Of a DNA stretch of 64,000 bases, positions 39,840 to 52,371 are shown piece after piece. The number at the start of each line of letters is the position of its first letter. The first letter of the stretch is position 1. The stretch is from Erwinia sp. JUb26 (lineage in GTDB: Bacteria > Pseudomonadota > Gammaproteobacteria > Enterobacterales > Enterobacteriaceae), in the NCBI RefSeq assembly GCF_003751505.1, contig NZ_RJVB01000002.1:465480-529479 (forward strand). Reading direction: 5' to 3'. A program made the position numbers and the translations under genes. Under the pieces are notes generated by a model, which did no database searches, was not told the origin of the DNA, and worked only from the letters and a program-made list of their open reading frames with translations.

Positions 39840-40136
39840 ATGTCTTTCATGCATTTACTCCATTCACCAGCAGATATCGCCCGAAGTATTGGAGAGAACG
39901 CTAAAACACTTCGTCTCTCGAAAAACCTCTCTCGCAGGACTCTTGCTGAAAAATCGGGTGTGTCTGAAAGTACCATTAAGAGATTCGAGACGACGGGAAT
40001 AGTCACATTAGAAGCCCTGATTCTCCTCGCTACCGCTCTCGATGAGCGTAATGCCGTGACTAAACTTTTCAGTCCCGAGCATCCGCATTCCATGGATGAA
40101 CTTAAAAATGCCAAACGCAAGCGGGGAATGCGATGA
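39840..40136 (+). CDS. HipB-like Xre-family antitoxin/regulator
   Basis: 98 residues with a helix-turn-helix (RRTLAEKSGVSESTIKRFETTG, roughly residues 30-52). I choose the ATG at 39840 over the TTG at 39828. Its stop overlaps the next ATG (ATGA), the arrangement of hipBA operons. The module sits between ytfB and rplI in DNA that looks richer in AT than its neighbours, consistent with acquisition. With the toxin reduced to a remnant, this protein may persist as a regulator only. Confidence 0.78.
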   Translation: MSFMHLLHSPADIARSIGENAKTLRLSKNLSRRTLAEKSGVSESTIKRFETTGIVTLEALILLATALDERNAVTKLFSPEHPHSMDELKNAKRKRGMR

Positions 40137-40456
40137 TGAAGAAAGGGTTTAAGCACACCACGGCACTCACCGTATTGAGCAACAGCACTAAAGTCGGTGA
40201 ACTCCTCAAGGGCGGCAGGGCCATGGGTGAGCACACCACTGGCTTCGGCGGCCGCACGCCCGGTAAGCCATCCAGAAAGCGTATTATCGAGATCTGTAAA
40301 GACTACAAGTATCTAAAGGCCGAAGAGTATATAGAGCAGACCCTGTCCGCGCTGGCGGACTGGAAAAGAGTCTTTACCAGACTGAAGATTCCTCACAAAG
40401 CTGGTGAGCCAATCTTTAACGTTCTGGCCAGGTTGCACAAAGACTTTGAGAAATAG
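40133..40456 (+). pseudogene. HipA-like kinase toxin with large internal in-frame deletion
   Basis: 107 residues. The first 25 (MKKGFKHTTALTVLSNSTKVGEL) match the start of HipA-family proteins, and the last 80 (GEHTTGFGGRTPGKPSRKRIIEI onward) look like a HipA C-terminus. The kinase core of a normal protein of about 430 residues, including its ATP loop and catalytic aspartate, is missing. The frame is kept across the junction near residue 27, so a short protein could still be made, but it cannot be a kinase. Confidence 0.68.
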
Positions 40457-40507
40457 CCAGGATTGGGGATGAAGACTTACGAATTGCAGGCAGTTGACGG
40501 AAACAAA

Positions 40508-40535
40508 AACGCCGGCACGAGGCCGGCGTTTTTTT
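40508..40535. terminator. Terminator of the rpsF-rplI operon (bidirectional)
   Basis: AACGCCGGC / GCCGGCGTT stem with a five-base loop and T-runs on both strands; 15 bases past the rplI stop. Confidence 0.88.
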
Positions 40536-40549
40536 ATTGCTAAAAGCGA

Positions 40550-41014
<465 letters not shown>

Positions 41015-41040
41015 TTAAAGTCGTTAATAGACAGTTGCCG

Positions 41041-41590
<550 letters not shown>

Positions 41591-41595
41591 AGAAA

Positions 41596-42060
<465 letters not shown>

Positions 42061-42349
42061 ACGTTATAAGCCGTAACCAACGATTTGCAGGTTACAACTT
42101 GAGAATGCGGCTGAAAAAATTGACGCGTAATAATACTGGCGAGGGATAGGAAACACAAGGTAAAGATCGAGCGCGCTGAGAAATAAAACGCGGCTGCAGA
42201 ACGGGCGATGAATTCTTGCTAAAAGCCGCTGCGACAACCACCGCCGGTGCAGGATTCTGCTCATCTGGCGCAGGCATTTTTGGTGAAATCGACTCCCTCT
42301 ATCGGGGAATAGCGTAAACTCATGCCACTGCCATCAAAGAGAGCTGAAG

Positions 42350-42676
42350 ATGCGTCCGATAATCGCGTTATCCGTCATCCTGCTGCTGAGCGCCTGCAGC
42401 GCGCTGAAAACCACGCCCCAGCCGCCCCCGCCGCCAGCGAACCACGCGCAGGAGATCGTCCGCGCCCAAACCACCAATCTGACCCGGCTCGGTACGGCCA
42501 GCGTGACGGTGCGCGGTTCCCCGGACGATGCCGAACGGGCGCTGGCGGAAAAAGCCAACGCCAGTGGTGCCAGCTACTATCTTATCCAACTGGTGAGCGA
42601 GACGGTCGCGCCCGGCATGTGGTACGCCTCAGCTATCTTCTACGGCCCTTCAGCTCATGCCGCTGGCGCGCAATAA
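42350..42676 (+). CDS. bsmA: Biofilm peroxide resistance lipoprotein BsmA
   Basis: 108 residues (formerly YjfO): lipoprotein signal with lipobox LLLSAC (Cys16), a proline-rich spacer and a YhcN/DUF1471 domain (GTASVTVRGSPDDAERAL ... GMWYASAIFY). E. coli BsmA affects biofilm stress resistance. Its 3' end overlaps the convergent aidB by 27 bases. Confidence 0.9.
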   Translation: MRPIIALSVILLLSACSALKTTPQPPPPPANHAQEIVRAQTTNLTRLGTASVTVRGSPDDAERALAEKANASGASYYLIQLVSETVAPGMWYASAIFYGPSAHAAGAQ

Positions 42677-44281
42677 CAGCCGCTGGCAGACGTCTTCGGG
42701 GATCGCCGTGCCACCGCGTGGGTCCAGCTGCTGGCGGCACCAGGCATCCGCCAGCGGCGGCTCCAGATGGCGCAGCACCTGCTCTGCGGTCGCCAGCGCA
42801 AACAGCCGCTCGACGAGGCTCCGCGCCCGCGCTTCATCCGGCTGGCGCAGCATTAATCTGAGCTGACGCCACTGCTGGTCAACGTGGCGATTGATGCCTT
42901 TCACTTCGGCAAACTGCGCCTCCAGCCTTTCACCAAGCGCAGGCTGCTTAAGCAAGACCCGCAGCACGTCAAGGCACATCACATTGCCGGACCCTTCCCA
43001 GATACTGTTAACCGGCATTTCGCGATAGAGTCGGGGCAGTTCACTGTCCTCGCAGTAGCCGATGCCGCCGAGCACCTCCATGGATTCGGCGACAAAAGGG
43101 ATGCCGCGCTTGCAGATGACATACTTCGCGGCCGGGGTCAGCAGCCGACTGTAGCCACGCTCGGTTTCCTCTTTGCCCTCTGACCAGGCGCGTGCGAGGC
43201 GCATCAGTAGCGCCGTTTGGCCTTCCAGTATTAGCGCCTGCGAGGCCAGTACCTGGCGCATCAGCGGCTGATCCACCAGTTTTTTTCCCTGCACCTGCCG
43301 CTGATGGGCATGATACAGAGCCACCGAGAATGCGCGGCGCATCTGTCCGTGGCTGCCCAACGCGCAGTCAAAGCGGGTGTAACCGCCCATTTTCAGGATT
43401 TGCCGCACGCCTTCGCCCTCGTCGCCAATCAGCCAGCCAAGTGCGTCCCGAAACTCCACTTCGCCACTGGCGTTGGAGCGGTTGCCGAGCTTGTCTTTTA
43501 GCCGCTCGATCTGCACGCCATTACGCGTGCCGTCTGGAAGCAGTCGCGGCAGGAAAAAGCATGACAGGCCAGCGGAGGTCTGAGCCAGCATCAGATGGGC
43601 ATCGCTTTGCGGCACCGAGAAAAACCATTTATGCCCCACCAGCCGATAGCATTCACCGGAGCCACGACGGTCGACGGGTTCAGCGCGGGTGGTATTACTC
43701 AGCACGTCGGTTCCGCCCTGCTTTTCGGTCATGCCCATGCCGATCAGCAGCCCGCGCTTGAGTTCACCCGGCTGCAGGTGTGCATCGTAGCGATCGGAGA
43801 GCAGGCCCGGCAGCCAGTTGTGAAATTCAGCGGGCAAATAGCGCTGTAGCAGCGGGATAGCGCCGAAGGTCATGGTGACCGGGCACAGCGTTCCGGCCTC
43901 AACCTGGGCATGCAGAATAAAACGCGCGGCGCGCGCCACGAAGGCGTTCTCTGGCGCATCGGGCAACCACGGCAGGTTGTGCACGTGGTTAGCGCACAAC
44001 CCCTGCATCAGCAGATGCCATGCCGGATGGAAGCGGACATCGTCCAGCCTTTCTCCCGCAGCATCGTAGCGCAGCAGCTCCGGCGGATTACGGTTTGCCA
44101 GCCTCCCCAGCTCAAGCGATTCCGCGCTGCCCAGCTGTTGTCCGACGGAAGCCAGACGTTCAGCATCCCAGCCAGCGCCATGACGCAGTACGGCGTCACG
44201 CAGCGGAATATCGGAAAGAAACAGATTGCTGTTATTCAGGGGGGTGGGTTGATTGAAGACAGTATGGGTTTTCCAGTCCAT
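42650..44281 (-). CDS. aidB: AidB, acyl-CoA-dehydrogenase-fold alkylation-response protein
   Basis: 543 residues, similar along its whole length to E. coli AidB (541): FAD-binding acyl-CoA-dehydrogenase fold with a C-terminal DNA-binding region. Recognisable segments are GMGMTEKQGGTDVLSNTTRAEP, KWFFSVPQSDAHL and YREMPVNSIWEGSGN. AidB is induced by alkylation stress and binds DNA; its catalytic role is unsettled. I prefer the ATG at 44281 to the GTG one codon upstream. Confidence 0.95.
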   Translation of the reverse strand: MDWKTHTVFNQPTPLNNSNLFLSDIPLRDAVLRHGAGWDAERLASVGQQLGSAESLELGRLANRNPPELLRYDAAGERLDDVRFHPAWHLLMQGLCANHVHNLPWLPDAPENAFVARAARFILHAQVEAGTLCPVTMTFGAIPLLQRYLPAEFHNWLPGLLSDRYDAHLQPGELKRGLLIGMGMTEKQGGTDVLSNTTRAEPVDRRGSGECYRLVGHKWFFSVPQSDAHLMLAQTSAGLSCFFLPRLLPDGTRNGVQIERLKDKLGNRSNASGEVEFRDALGWLIGDEGEGVRQILKMGGYTRFDCALGSHGQMRRAFSVALYHAHQRQVQGKKLVDQPLMRQVLASQALILEGQTALLMRLARAWSEGKEETERGYSRLLTPAAKYVICKRGIPFVAESMEVLGGIGYCEDSELPRLYREMPVNSIWEGSGNVMCLDVLRVLLKQPALGERLEAQFAEVKGINRHVDQQWRQLRLMLRQPDEARARSLVERLFALATAEQVLRHLEPPLADAWCRQQLDPRGGTAIPEDVCQRLLLRASGMS

Positions 44282-44366
44282 CACGGCATCCTGTTTAAAA
44301 CGGGCCAGATGACAGGATAAAACGGGTGGCGGAGAATGCTGGGGCGCAGGTCACGCCCCGGACAAT

Positions 44367-45104
44367 TTACTTCACGCTACGCTGGCGTACCGCTTCAAAC
44401 AGGCAGATCCCGGTCGCGACGGAGACGTTCAGTGATGACACGCTGCCCGCCATCGGAATGCTGATCAGCTCGTCGCAGTGCTCACGCGTCAGGCGGCGCA
44501 TGCCCTCGCCTTCTGCACCCATCACCAGCGCCATCGGACCGGTCATTTTGCTCTGATACAGGTCGTGATCTGCTTCACCGGCGGTGCCGACAATCCACAC
44601 GTTGAATTCCTGCAGCTGGCGCATGGTGCGTGCCAGGTTGGTTACGCGGATCAGCGGCACGTGCTCGGCGGCACCGCTGGCCACTTTCTTCGCGGTTGCG
44701 TTCAGGGCTGCGGAGCGATCTTTCGGCACGATAACCGCATGAACGCCGGCGGCGTCTGCGCTACGCAGGCAGGCACCCAGGTTATGCGGATCGGTTACGC
44801 CGTCGAGGATCAGAAAGAACGGACTTTCCAGGCTTTCTAACAGGTCGGGGAGATCCCCTTCCTGATACTGACGGCCCGGCCTGATGCGGGCAATAATGCC
44901 CTGATGCACCGCACCCTCAGAGGTGCTGTCCAGCATCTGCTTGTTGGCCACCTGGATCACCACGCCCTGCGCTTCCAGCGCTTTCACCAGCGTCTGTAAG
45001 CGGCGATCGTCGCGCCCTTTCTGGATAAAGACTTCCTGGAAACGCTGCGGGTCGCTGTCCAGCAGCGCCTGCACGGCGTGGATACCAAAAACAATTTCAC
45101 TCAT
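44367..45104 (-). CDS. rlmB: 23S rRNA 2'-O-ribose G2251 methyltransferase RlmB
   Basis: 245 residues: N-terminal L30e-like substrate domain and C-terminal SPOUT knot domain with the signatures [31 protein letters not shown] and [15 protein letters not shown]. Modifies the P-loop of 23S rRNA. Downstream of rnr, probably cotranscribed. Confidence 0.97.
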   Translation of the reverse strand: MSEIVFGIHAVQALLDSDPQRFQEVFIQKGRDDRRLQTLVKALEAQGVVIQVANKQMLDSTSEGAVHQGIIARIRPGRQYQEGDLPDLLESLESPFFLILDGVTDPHNLGACLRSADAAGVHAVIVPKDRSAALNATAKKVASGAAEHVPLIRVTNLARTMRQLQEFNVWIVGTAGEADHDLYQSKMTGPMALVMGAEGEGMRRLTREHCDELISIPMAGSVSSLNVSVATGICLFEAVRQRSVK

Positions 45105-45193
45105 GGTTCAGTTACTCAAAGGTCATCATTCAGTTGAAAGGGGCAAACGCGTCAGCGCTCGCCCCCCTGCTACAGTGTATTTCCACCGCTCGG

Positions 45194-47641
45194 TTAGTCG
45201 CGGTCGGATTTTTTCCCTGCGCGTTTCGCTTTGGTGGCGGCGGCGATTTTACGGGTTTTATCCGACGGCCTGCGCGGCTTTTTCTCGCTTTTTGCTGGCT
45301 GAGCGCTTTTCGACTCGCCAGCGGTGCGGAAGGCAGCGTCCGGCTCGAAGTTTTTGCTGCCCGGGCGCGGGGCGCGACGGCGATTACCGCTGTTTTTAGC
45401 CGCGCCGCGTTTTTCACGATCGCGCTCGGTTTTGCCTTCGCCACGCGGTTTACGCTGGCTGGAGATCAGCGCGAAATCGATTTTACGCTCGTCCATATGC
45501 ACGGCATCAACGCGCACTTCCACCGAGTCGCCCAGGCGGTAGGTACGGCCACCGGACTCGCCGATCAGACGCTGACCAACCGCATCAAAGCGGTAGTAGT
45601 CGTTGTCCAGCGTCGACACGTGCACCAGACCGTCGATAAACAGATCGTCCAGGCGCACGAAGAAGCCAAAGCCGGTGACGCTCGAAATCACACCGCTGAA
45701 GGTTTCACCCACCTGGTCGTGCATGAAGTCGCACTTCAGCCAGTCGGCAACGTCGCGCGTCGCTTCATCAGCGCGGCGCTCGGTCATCGAACAGTGCTGG
45801 CCAAACTGCAGCATCTGCTGCAGATCGTAGTGGAAACCGCCGGTTGGCGTGGTATTCCCCTGCAGCGTGTTGTTCTCTTTCGCCACCAGATACTTAATCG
45901 CGCGGTGCAACAGCAGATCCGGATAACGACGGATCGGCGAGGTGAAGTGCGCGTAGGAAGCCAGCGCCAGACCGAAGTGACCACGGTTTTCCGGATCGTA
46001 AACCGCCTGCTTCATGGAGCGCAGCAGCATGGTTTGCAGCATTTCATGATCGGGACGTCCGGCGATCTGGTTCAGCAGTTCGGCGTAATCCAGCGGCTGA
46101 GGTTTATTGCCACCCGGCAGCGTCAGGCCCAGCTCGTTCAGCACGGAGCGGAAGCTTTTGATGCTGTCATCGCTTGGGCGATCGTGATCGCGGAACAGCG
46201 CAGGCTCGTTGTTTTTCTCAACGAAGCGCGCCGAGGCGATGTTGGCGAGGATCATGCACTCTTCGATCAGTTTGTGCGCATCGTTGCGGGAGACCTGCTC
46301 AATACGATCGATACGGCGTTCGGCGTTGAAGATAAACTTCGCTTCATCCGTTTCAAACGAAATGCCGCCGCGCTGCTCACGGGATTTCTCCAGCGCCAGA
46401 TACATGCGGTGCAGCTCTTCCAGGTCTTTCACCAGCGGCTGATACTGCTCGCGCAGATCCTGGTCACCCTGCAGAATGTTCCACACCTTGTTATAGGTCA
46501 GGCGCGCGAACGAGTTCATGACCGCTTCATAGTGCTTGTAGCCGGTCAGCTTACCGGTAGAGGACACGGTCATCTCGCACACCATGCAGAGACGATCCAC
46601 CTCCGGGTTCAGTGAACACAGGCCGTTAGACAGCACCTCCGGCAGCATCGGTACGACCTGAGATGGGAAGTAAACCGACGTGCCACGGTTAATCGCTTCG
46701 GCATCCAGCGGCGTGCCGGGACGCACGTAGTAGCTGACGTCGGCAATCGCGACCCACAGGCGCCAGCCGCCGCCGCGCTTACGTTCGCAGAATACGGCAT
46801 CATCGAAGTCGCGGGCATCTTCACCATCAATGGTGACCAGCGGCAGATCGCGCAGATCCACACGGCCTTTTTTCGCCTCTTCCGGCACTTCTTCACTCAG
46901 ATGAGCGATCTGTTTTTCCAGCTCCGGCGGCCAGACGTGCGGAATATCATGGGTGCGCAGCGCCATTTCTACGGCCAGGCTGGTACCCATATTATCGCCG
47001 AGCACTTCGACGATTTTACCAATGGCTTTAGTGCGGCGGGTTGGGCGCTGCGTGAGCTCCACCACCACCACAAAGCCCATTTTGGCGCCCATCAGCTCTT
47101 CGGCTGGGATAATAATATCGAAGCTCAGGCGGCTGTCGTCGGGAACGACGAAGCCCACGCCGGCATCGGTAAAATAGCGGCCAACAATCTGTGCGCTGCG
47201 CGGTTCTACTACGCGCACCACGCGCACTTCACGGCGACCACGACGATCGGCGCCCATGGCCTGGGCGAGAATGATATCGCCGTGCATGCACATCTTCATC
47301 TGCTCGGCAGAGAGGTACAGATCGTCTTTGCTACCTTCGATGCGCAGGAAGCCGAAGCCATCGCGATGGCCAATGACTTTGCCTTTTAACAGGTCGAGGC
47401 GTTCCGGCAGCGCGTAGCACTGGCGGCGGGTGAAGACCAGCTGCCCGTCACGCTCCATCGCGCGCAGGCGGCGACGCAGCGCTTCGATCTGCTCTTCAGT
47501 GTTAATGGATAGTTCTACCGCCAGCTCTTCACGGCTGGCAGGCTTTTCGCGTTTGTCCAGGTGAGCGAGAATAAACTCACGGCTGGGAATAGGGTTTTCG
47601 TACTTTTCAGCTTCTCTTTCCTGAAAGGGATCTTTTGACAT
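45194..47641 (-). CDS. rnr: Ribonuclease R
   Basis: 3'-5' exoribonuclease able to degrade structured RNA; part of tmRNA quality control and cold adaptation. 815 residues (E. coli 813): N-terminal winged helix, two cold-shock domains, RNB catalytic domain ([17 protein letters not shown] with the metal-binding aspartates, about residue 275), an S1 domain near 645-725 and a lysine/arginine-rich tail. 16 bases after nsrR, in the known nsrR-rnr-rlmB operon. Confidence 0.97.
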   Translation of the reverse strand: MSKDPFQEREAEKYENPIPSREFILAHLDKREKPASREELAVELSINTEEQIEALRRRLRAMERDGQLVFTRRQCYALPERLDLLKGKVIGHRDGFGFLRIEGSKDDLYLSAEQMKMCMHGDIILAQAMGADRRGRREVRVVRVVEPRSAQIVGRYFTDAGVGFVVPDDSRLSFDIIIPAEELMGAKMGFVVVVELTQRPTRRTKAIGKIVEVLGDNMGTSLAVEMALRTHDIPHVWPPELEKQIAHLSEEVPEEAKKGRVDLRDLPLVTIDGEDARDFDDAVFCERKRGGGWRLWVAIADVSYYVRPGTPLDAEAINRGTSVYFPSQVVPMLPEVLSNGLCSLNPEVDRLCMVCEMTVSSTGKLTGYKHYEAVMNSFARLTYNKVWNILQGDQDLREQYQPLVKDLEELHRMYLALEKSREQRGGISFETDEAKFIFNAERRIDRIEQVSRNDAHKLIEECMILANIASARFVEKNNEPALFRDHDRPSDDSIKSFRSVLNELGLTLPGGNKPQPLDYAELLNQIAGRPDHEMLQTMLLRSMKQAVYDPENRGHFGLALASYAHFTSPIRRYPDLLLHRAIKYLVAKENNTLQGNTTPTGGFHYDLQQMLQFGQHCSMTERRADEATRDVADWLKCDFMHDQVGETFSGVISSVTGFGFFVRLDDLFIDGLVHVSTLDNDYYRFDAVGQRLIGESGGRTYRLGDSVEVRVDAVHMDERKIDFALISSQRKPRGEGKTERDREKRGAAKNSGNRRRAPRPGSKNFEPDAAFRTAGESKSAQPAKSEKKPRRPSDKTRKIAAATKAKRAGKKSDRD

Positions 47642-47657
47642 CGAGGTTCCTCCGTTG

Positions 47658-48101
47658 TCAGCTGCTGAGCGACACGCGGTCGGTCAGCAAAATTTTGTAA
47701 AGCGGATGGTTGTCTTCCACCAGGTCAGCCAGGGTGTAGTTGTCCAGTTCCCGCAGGAAGCTCTGGACAGCATCATGCAGCGCCTTTTTCAGGCGGCAGG
47801 CAGAGGTGATATGGCAGAAATCGCTGTGGCAGTTCACCAGTTGCAGCGGTTCCATATCACGGACTACCTGACCAATCACAATCTCCTCAGCCGGTCTGCC
47901 CAGGCGGATACCGCCATTTTTACCGCGCATCGCCGCGATATAACCGGCACGGCTAAGTTGATTGATAATTTTGACCATATGATTACGGGACACGCCATAT
48001 GTGTCTGTCACTTCGCTGATGCTGGTCATCTGGCCCTCTGGTAAAGAGGCAAGATAGATCAGCGCACGTAAGCCGTAATCGGTAAAACTGGTTAGCTGCA
48101 C
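47658..48101 (-). CDS. nsrR: Nitric-oxide-sensing repressor NsrR
   Basis: Rrf2-family [Fe-S] regulator of 147 residues. The N-terminal winged helix ([21 protein letters not shown]) and the three cluster cysteines ([13 protein letters not shown]) are intact. It represses nitric-oxide-detoxifying genes, which lie elsewhere. Confidence 0.95.
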   Translation of the reverse strand: MQLTSFTDYGLRALIYLASLPEGQMTSISEVTDTYGVSRNHMVKIINQLSRAGYIAAMRGKNGGIRLGRPAEEIVIGQVVRDMEPLQLVNCHSDFCHITSACRLKKALHDAVQSFLRELDNYTLADLVEDNHPLYKILLTDRVSLSS

Positions 48102-48267
48102 AGTAACCTCAAGGATAAAACCCGTATTGAAGCTGTCATCCGCTTAAGAATGGACTTTGTTAGCAATGATAATAAACCAGCCACCGCAAAGGGGCGATTT
48201 TATTTAAACAAGCGGCATGGGTGAAAAGAACTGACGGGAACGGCATGAAACCAGTGCAGGAAAGGAT

Positions 48268-48287
48268 CTGGCCGGGCAATGCCCGGC
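48268..48287 (-). terminator. Hairpin after purA
   Basis: GGCCGGGC / GCCCGGCC 8-bp stem with a three-base loop 11 bases after the purA stop; the following T content is weak. Confidence 0.5.
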
Positions 48288-48298
48288 CTGAAATACAA

Positions 48299-49600
<1,302 letters not shown>

Positions 49601-49627
49601 TCAAAATCACCGATTGCTTAAAAATGG

Positions 49628-49678
49628 ATTCTACCATCGTCATTTTAGTCTTTCAGCTGTTTTAGCATACGATTGCGT
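49628..49678 (-). promoter_or_regulatory. purA promoter with PurR-like operator
   Basis: A TAGAAT -10 (49628-49633) with CTGAAA 17 bases upstream. Just upstream again, 49665-49678 matches the PurR operator consensus at 11 of 14 bases. PurR control of purA is known in E. coli. Confidence 0.5.
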
Positions 49679-49732
49679 ACTTTTTTGCCGACAATCGCCA
49701 TATCGGGGCAAATATCACAACCTGCTGCGGAT

Positions 49733-49933
49733 TTAGCCGCCGTTGTGTACGCTAATCATGTAGTAGATCACAGCACCCGCCACCACCAGCCCGCCGCCGA
49801 CCCTGCGCAGTAGTGCATCCGGTAGCTGCGCCATCGACAAAATCATCCGCCGCCAGATACGCGGCCAGAGCATCGGCCCCAGCCCTTCAAAAACCAGCAC
49901 CAGGCCCACCGCCATCCACACAATTGCATTCAT
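49733..49933 (-). CDS. yjeT: YjeT family small membrane protein (DUF2065)
   Basis: 66 residues with two hydrophobic segments (AIVWMAVGLVLVFEGLGPMLWP and LVVAGAVIYYMISVH). Function unknown. Follows hflC as in E. coli, but a strong terminator at 49987-50014 separates them. Start at 49933 matches the E. coli length (65). Confidence 0.88.
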   Translation of the reverse strand: MNAIVWMAVGLVLVFEGLGPMLWPRIWRRMILSMAQLPDALLRRVGGGLVVAGAVIYYMISVHNGG

Positions 49934-49986
49934 CTTCGTCGATCTCGTTACTGTTCTGCCAGCCGCTGCCGGGCAAACTCCGGCCA

Positions 49987-50014
49987 TAAAAAAAGGCCGG
50001 AAATTCCGGCCTTT
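49987..50014 (-). terminator. Terminator after hflC
   Basis: Perfect 11-bp stem (49992-50002 with 50004-50014) and eight T on the minus strand, 18 bases after the hflC stop; it ends the long amiB-to-hflC transcription unit. Confidence 0.92.
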
Positions 50015-50032
50015 CGCAGTTATAACAGATTA

Positions 50033-51037
50033 TCAGCGCGTCGTGGTAGACGGATTCTTCATAAAGCGGAAGAAGTCGCTATCCGGGCTGAGCACCATCA
50101 CGTCCTGGTTGCTCTTGAAGCTGTTCTCGTAGGCACGCAGGCTACGCATAAACGCGTAGAAGTCCTGGTCCTGACTGAAGGCATCAGCAAACAGTTTCGC
50201 CGCTTCAGCATCACCTTCACCGCGGGTGATACGCGCCTGGCGTTCTGCCTGAGCACCGATGAAGGCCACTTCATAATCCGCCTGCGCGGTCACTTTTGCT
50301 GCTTCTTCATCACCCTGCGCACGCTGGCTGCGGGCAACAGATTCACGCTCGGCACGCATACGGGCAAAGATCGCGTCTGATACTTCAGTTGGCAGGTTGA
50401 TCTGCTTAATGCGCACATCCACCACCTGAATACCCAGCGCAGCCATGCTGTTCGGGTTGATTGACGGTTCTTTGCTCGACGTTTCACGCTCAACGCGCGC
50501 CGCGACCGAAGCAATCGCATCATCCGCTGCCGGCGTGGCCACTTCATCATCCTGACCGGCGCTACCGGTGTTCAGCGCATCGCGAACGTCGGTAGTCAGA
50601 CGACCACGTGAGTCGGTAACGATATCTTTAACGTCCAGGCGACCAATCTCAGAACGCAGACGGTCACTGAACTTACGTTTCAGCAGAACTTCAGCCTGGG
50701 AAACATCACCACCCCCGGTGGCGAGGTAGTAGCGGCTGAAATCGCTGATACGCCATTTGATATAGGAGTCAACGATCAGATCTTTCTTCTCTTTGGTCAC
50801 GAAGCGGTCGGCCTGGTTATCCATGGTCTGGATACGGGCATCGAGCGGCTTCATAGATTCCAGGAATGGGATCTTAAAGTGCAGGCCTGGCGCATAGACC
50901 AGCGGCTTGTTCTCATCATCACGCAGAACTTTACCGAAGCGCATCACAATGCCGCGCTGGCCTTCCTGTACAACAAACAGTGACGCGTACAGCACCACCA
51001 GCACAACAATCAATAATACGATTAATGGCTTACGCAT
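50033..51037 (-). CDS. hflC: FtsH modulator HflC
   Basis: 334-residue SPFH/band-7 protein with an N-terminal membrane helix (LIVLLIVVLVVLYASLFVV); forms with HflK the periplasmic cage around FtsH protease. Three bases after hflK. Confidence 0.97.
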   Translation of the reverse strand: MRKPLIVLLIVVLVVLYASLFVVQEGQRGIVMRFGKVLRDDENKPLVYAPGLHFKIPFLESMKPLDARIQTMDNQADRFVTKEKKDLIVDSYIKWRISDFSRYYLATGGGDVSQAEVLLKRKFSDRLRSEIGRLDVKDIVTDSRGRLTTDVRDALNTGSAGQDDEVATPAADDAIASVAARVERETSSKEPSINPNSMAALGIQVVDVRIKQINLPTEVSDAIFARMRAERESVARSQRAQGDEEAAKVTAQADYEVAFIGAQAERQARITRGEGDAEAAKLFADAFSQDQDFYAFMRSLRAYENSFKSNQDVMVLSPDSDFFRFMKNPSTTTR

Positions 51038-51040
51038 CAG

Positions 51041-52303
51041 TTACTCTCTCCCTTCGCGCTGGGTATCGTTGCGCTGGGAGTTCACCCGGCGCTGATCCAT
51101 GATGTCGTCCGGGCTGAACGACGTACTGCTGCTGGCGCGTTCGCTACCGCTGCTGGCAGGAGGCGTGCGCATCAGGCCGGTGCTGTCAGCGCTGCTCGCC
51201 GGTGCGCTGCCTGACTGGCCACGCATCAGCTGATCCAGTGGCAGAACCATCAGGCTGTTGCCTTTGTCATTCACCAGCACTTTACGAGTATGGCCCAGCA
51301 CGCGTTCCATGGTTTCGATATACAGACGTTCGCGGGTAATCTGCGGTGCGGCTTTATACTCCGGCAGAATACGTGCAAAGCTGTCCACTTCACCTTGCGC
51401 TTCCAGCGTGATTCGTGCTTTGTACGCACGTGCTTTTTCCAGCGTTTCCTGTGCTTTACCACGGGCTACCGGAATTTCTCCGTTGGCATAGGCTTCCGCC
51501 TCACGCACTTTCTGCTCGCGGTTTTCACGGGCGGCGATCGCATCATCAAATGCGGCCTTCACCTCTTCCGGTGGACGTGCCGTCTGGAAGTTAACGTCCA
51601 GCAGCGTGATCCCCATATCGTAAGGGCGAATGGTTTCTTCCAGCTCGCGCTGGGTATCGCTACGCACGACGGTACGGCCTTCGGTCAGGATACGGTCCAT
51701 CGTTGAGCGACCAATCACGCCGCGCAGGGCGCTGTCAGTTGCCTGACGCAGACTGTCATCCGCGCTGGTGACCGAGAACAGATAACGTTCTGGATTGGTA
51801 ATGCGATACTGCACGTTCATTTCCACGCGCACGACGTTTTCATCAGATGTCAGCATCGTACCGGAGGCAGAAAGCTCGCGCACCGCCTCAACGTTGACGG
51901 CACGAACCTGATCGATAAAGGTTGGCTTCCAGTTCAGGCCCGGCTCAACCAGATGGCTGAATTTACCAAAGCGCGTCACTACGCCACGCTCGGCTTCTTT
52001 GATGGTATAGAAACCGCTACCGGCCCAGATAACCACCACAGCCGCTGCCGCGATGCTGACCAGACGCCCGGTATTGCCGGAGCGACGCTGATCGTTACCG
52101 TTACCGTTGCCGCCGCCATCGCCACCTTTTTTGCCACCGCCCAGACCACCAAGCTTATTGCTCAGCTTACGGAAGATATCATCCAAATCAGGAGGACCTT
52201 TATCACGTCCTCCCTTATTTCCCCCAGAGTTGCCGCCTTGATTATTGCTGCTTCCCCACGGGTCGCGGTCCTGTCCGTTATTTCCGGGCTGATTCCACGC
52301 CAT
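51041..52303 (-). CDS. hflK: FtsH modulator HflK
   Basis: 420 residues: Gly/Asn-rich cytoplasmic N-terminus (GNNGQDRDPWG, GGLGGGKKGGDGGGN), a membrane helix (VSIAAAAVVVIWAGSGFYTI), the SPFH domain and a Ser-rich tail. Partner of HflC. Confidence 0.97.
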   Translation of the reverse strand: MAWNQPGNNGQDRDPWGSSNNQGGNSGGNKGGRDKGPPDLDDIFRKLSNKLGGLGGGKKGGDGGGNGNGNDQRRSGNTGRLVSIAAAAVVVIWAGSGFYTIKEAERGVVTRFGKFSHLVEPGLNWKPTFIDQVRAVNVEAVRELSASGTMLTSDENVVRVEMNVQYRITNPERYLFSVTSADDSLRQATDSALRGVIGRSTMDRILTEGRTVVRSDTQRELEETIRPYDMGITLLDVNFQTARPPEEVKAAFDDAIAARENREQKVREAEAYANGEIPVARGKAQETLEKARAYKARITLEAQGEVDSFARILPEYKAAPQITRERLYIETMERVLGHTRKVLVNDKGNSLMVLPLDQLMRGQSGSAPASSADSTGLMRTPPASSGSERASSSTSFSPDDIMDQRRVNSQRNDTQREGRE

Positions 52304-52371
52304 GTTTATGCTCCATTAATTGTGTGTGCGGTGGTACCCCAAACCGGGATACGCGTGTCAGGCAAAATCAG

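Noticed and set aside
45134..46615. 493-codon plus-strand open frame opposite rnr
   Set aside because: Shadow of the RNase R gene; low-complexity hydrophobic/basic mix without a domain.
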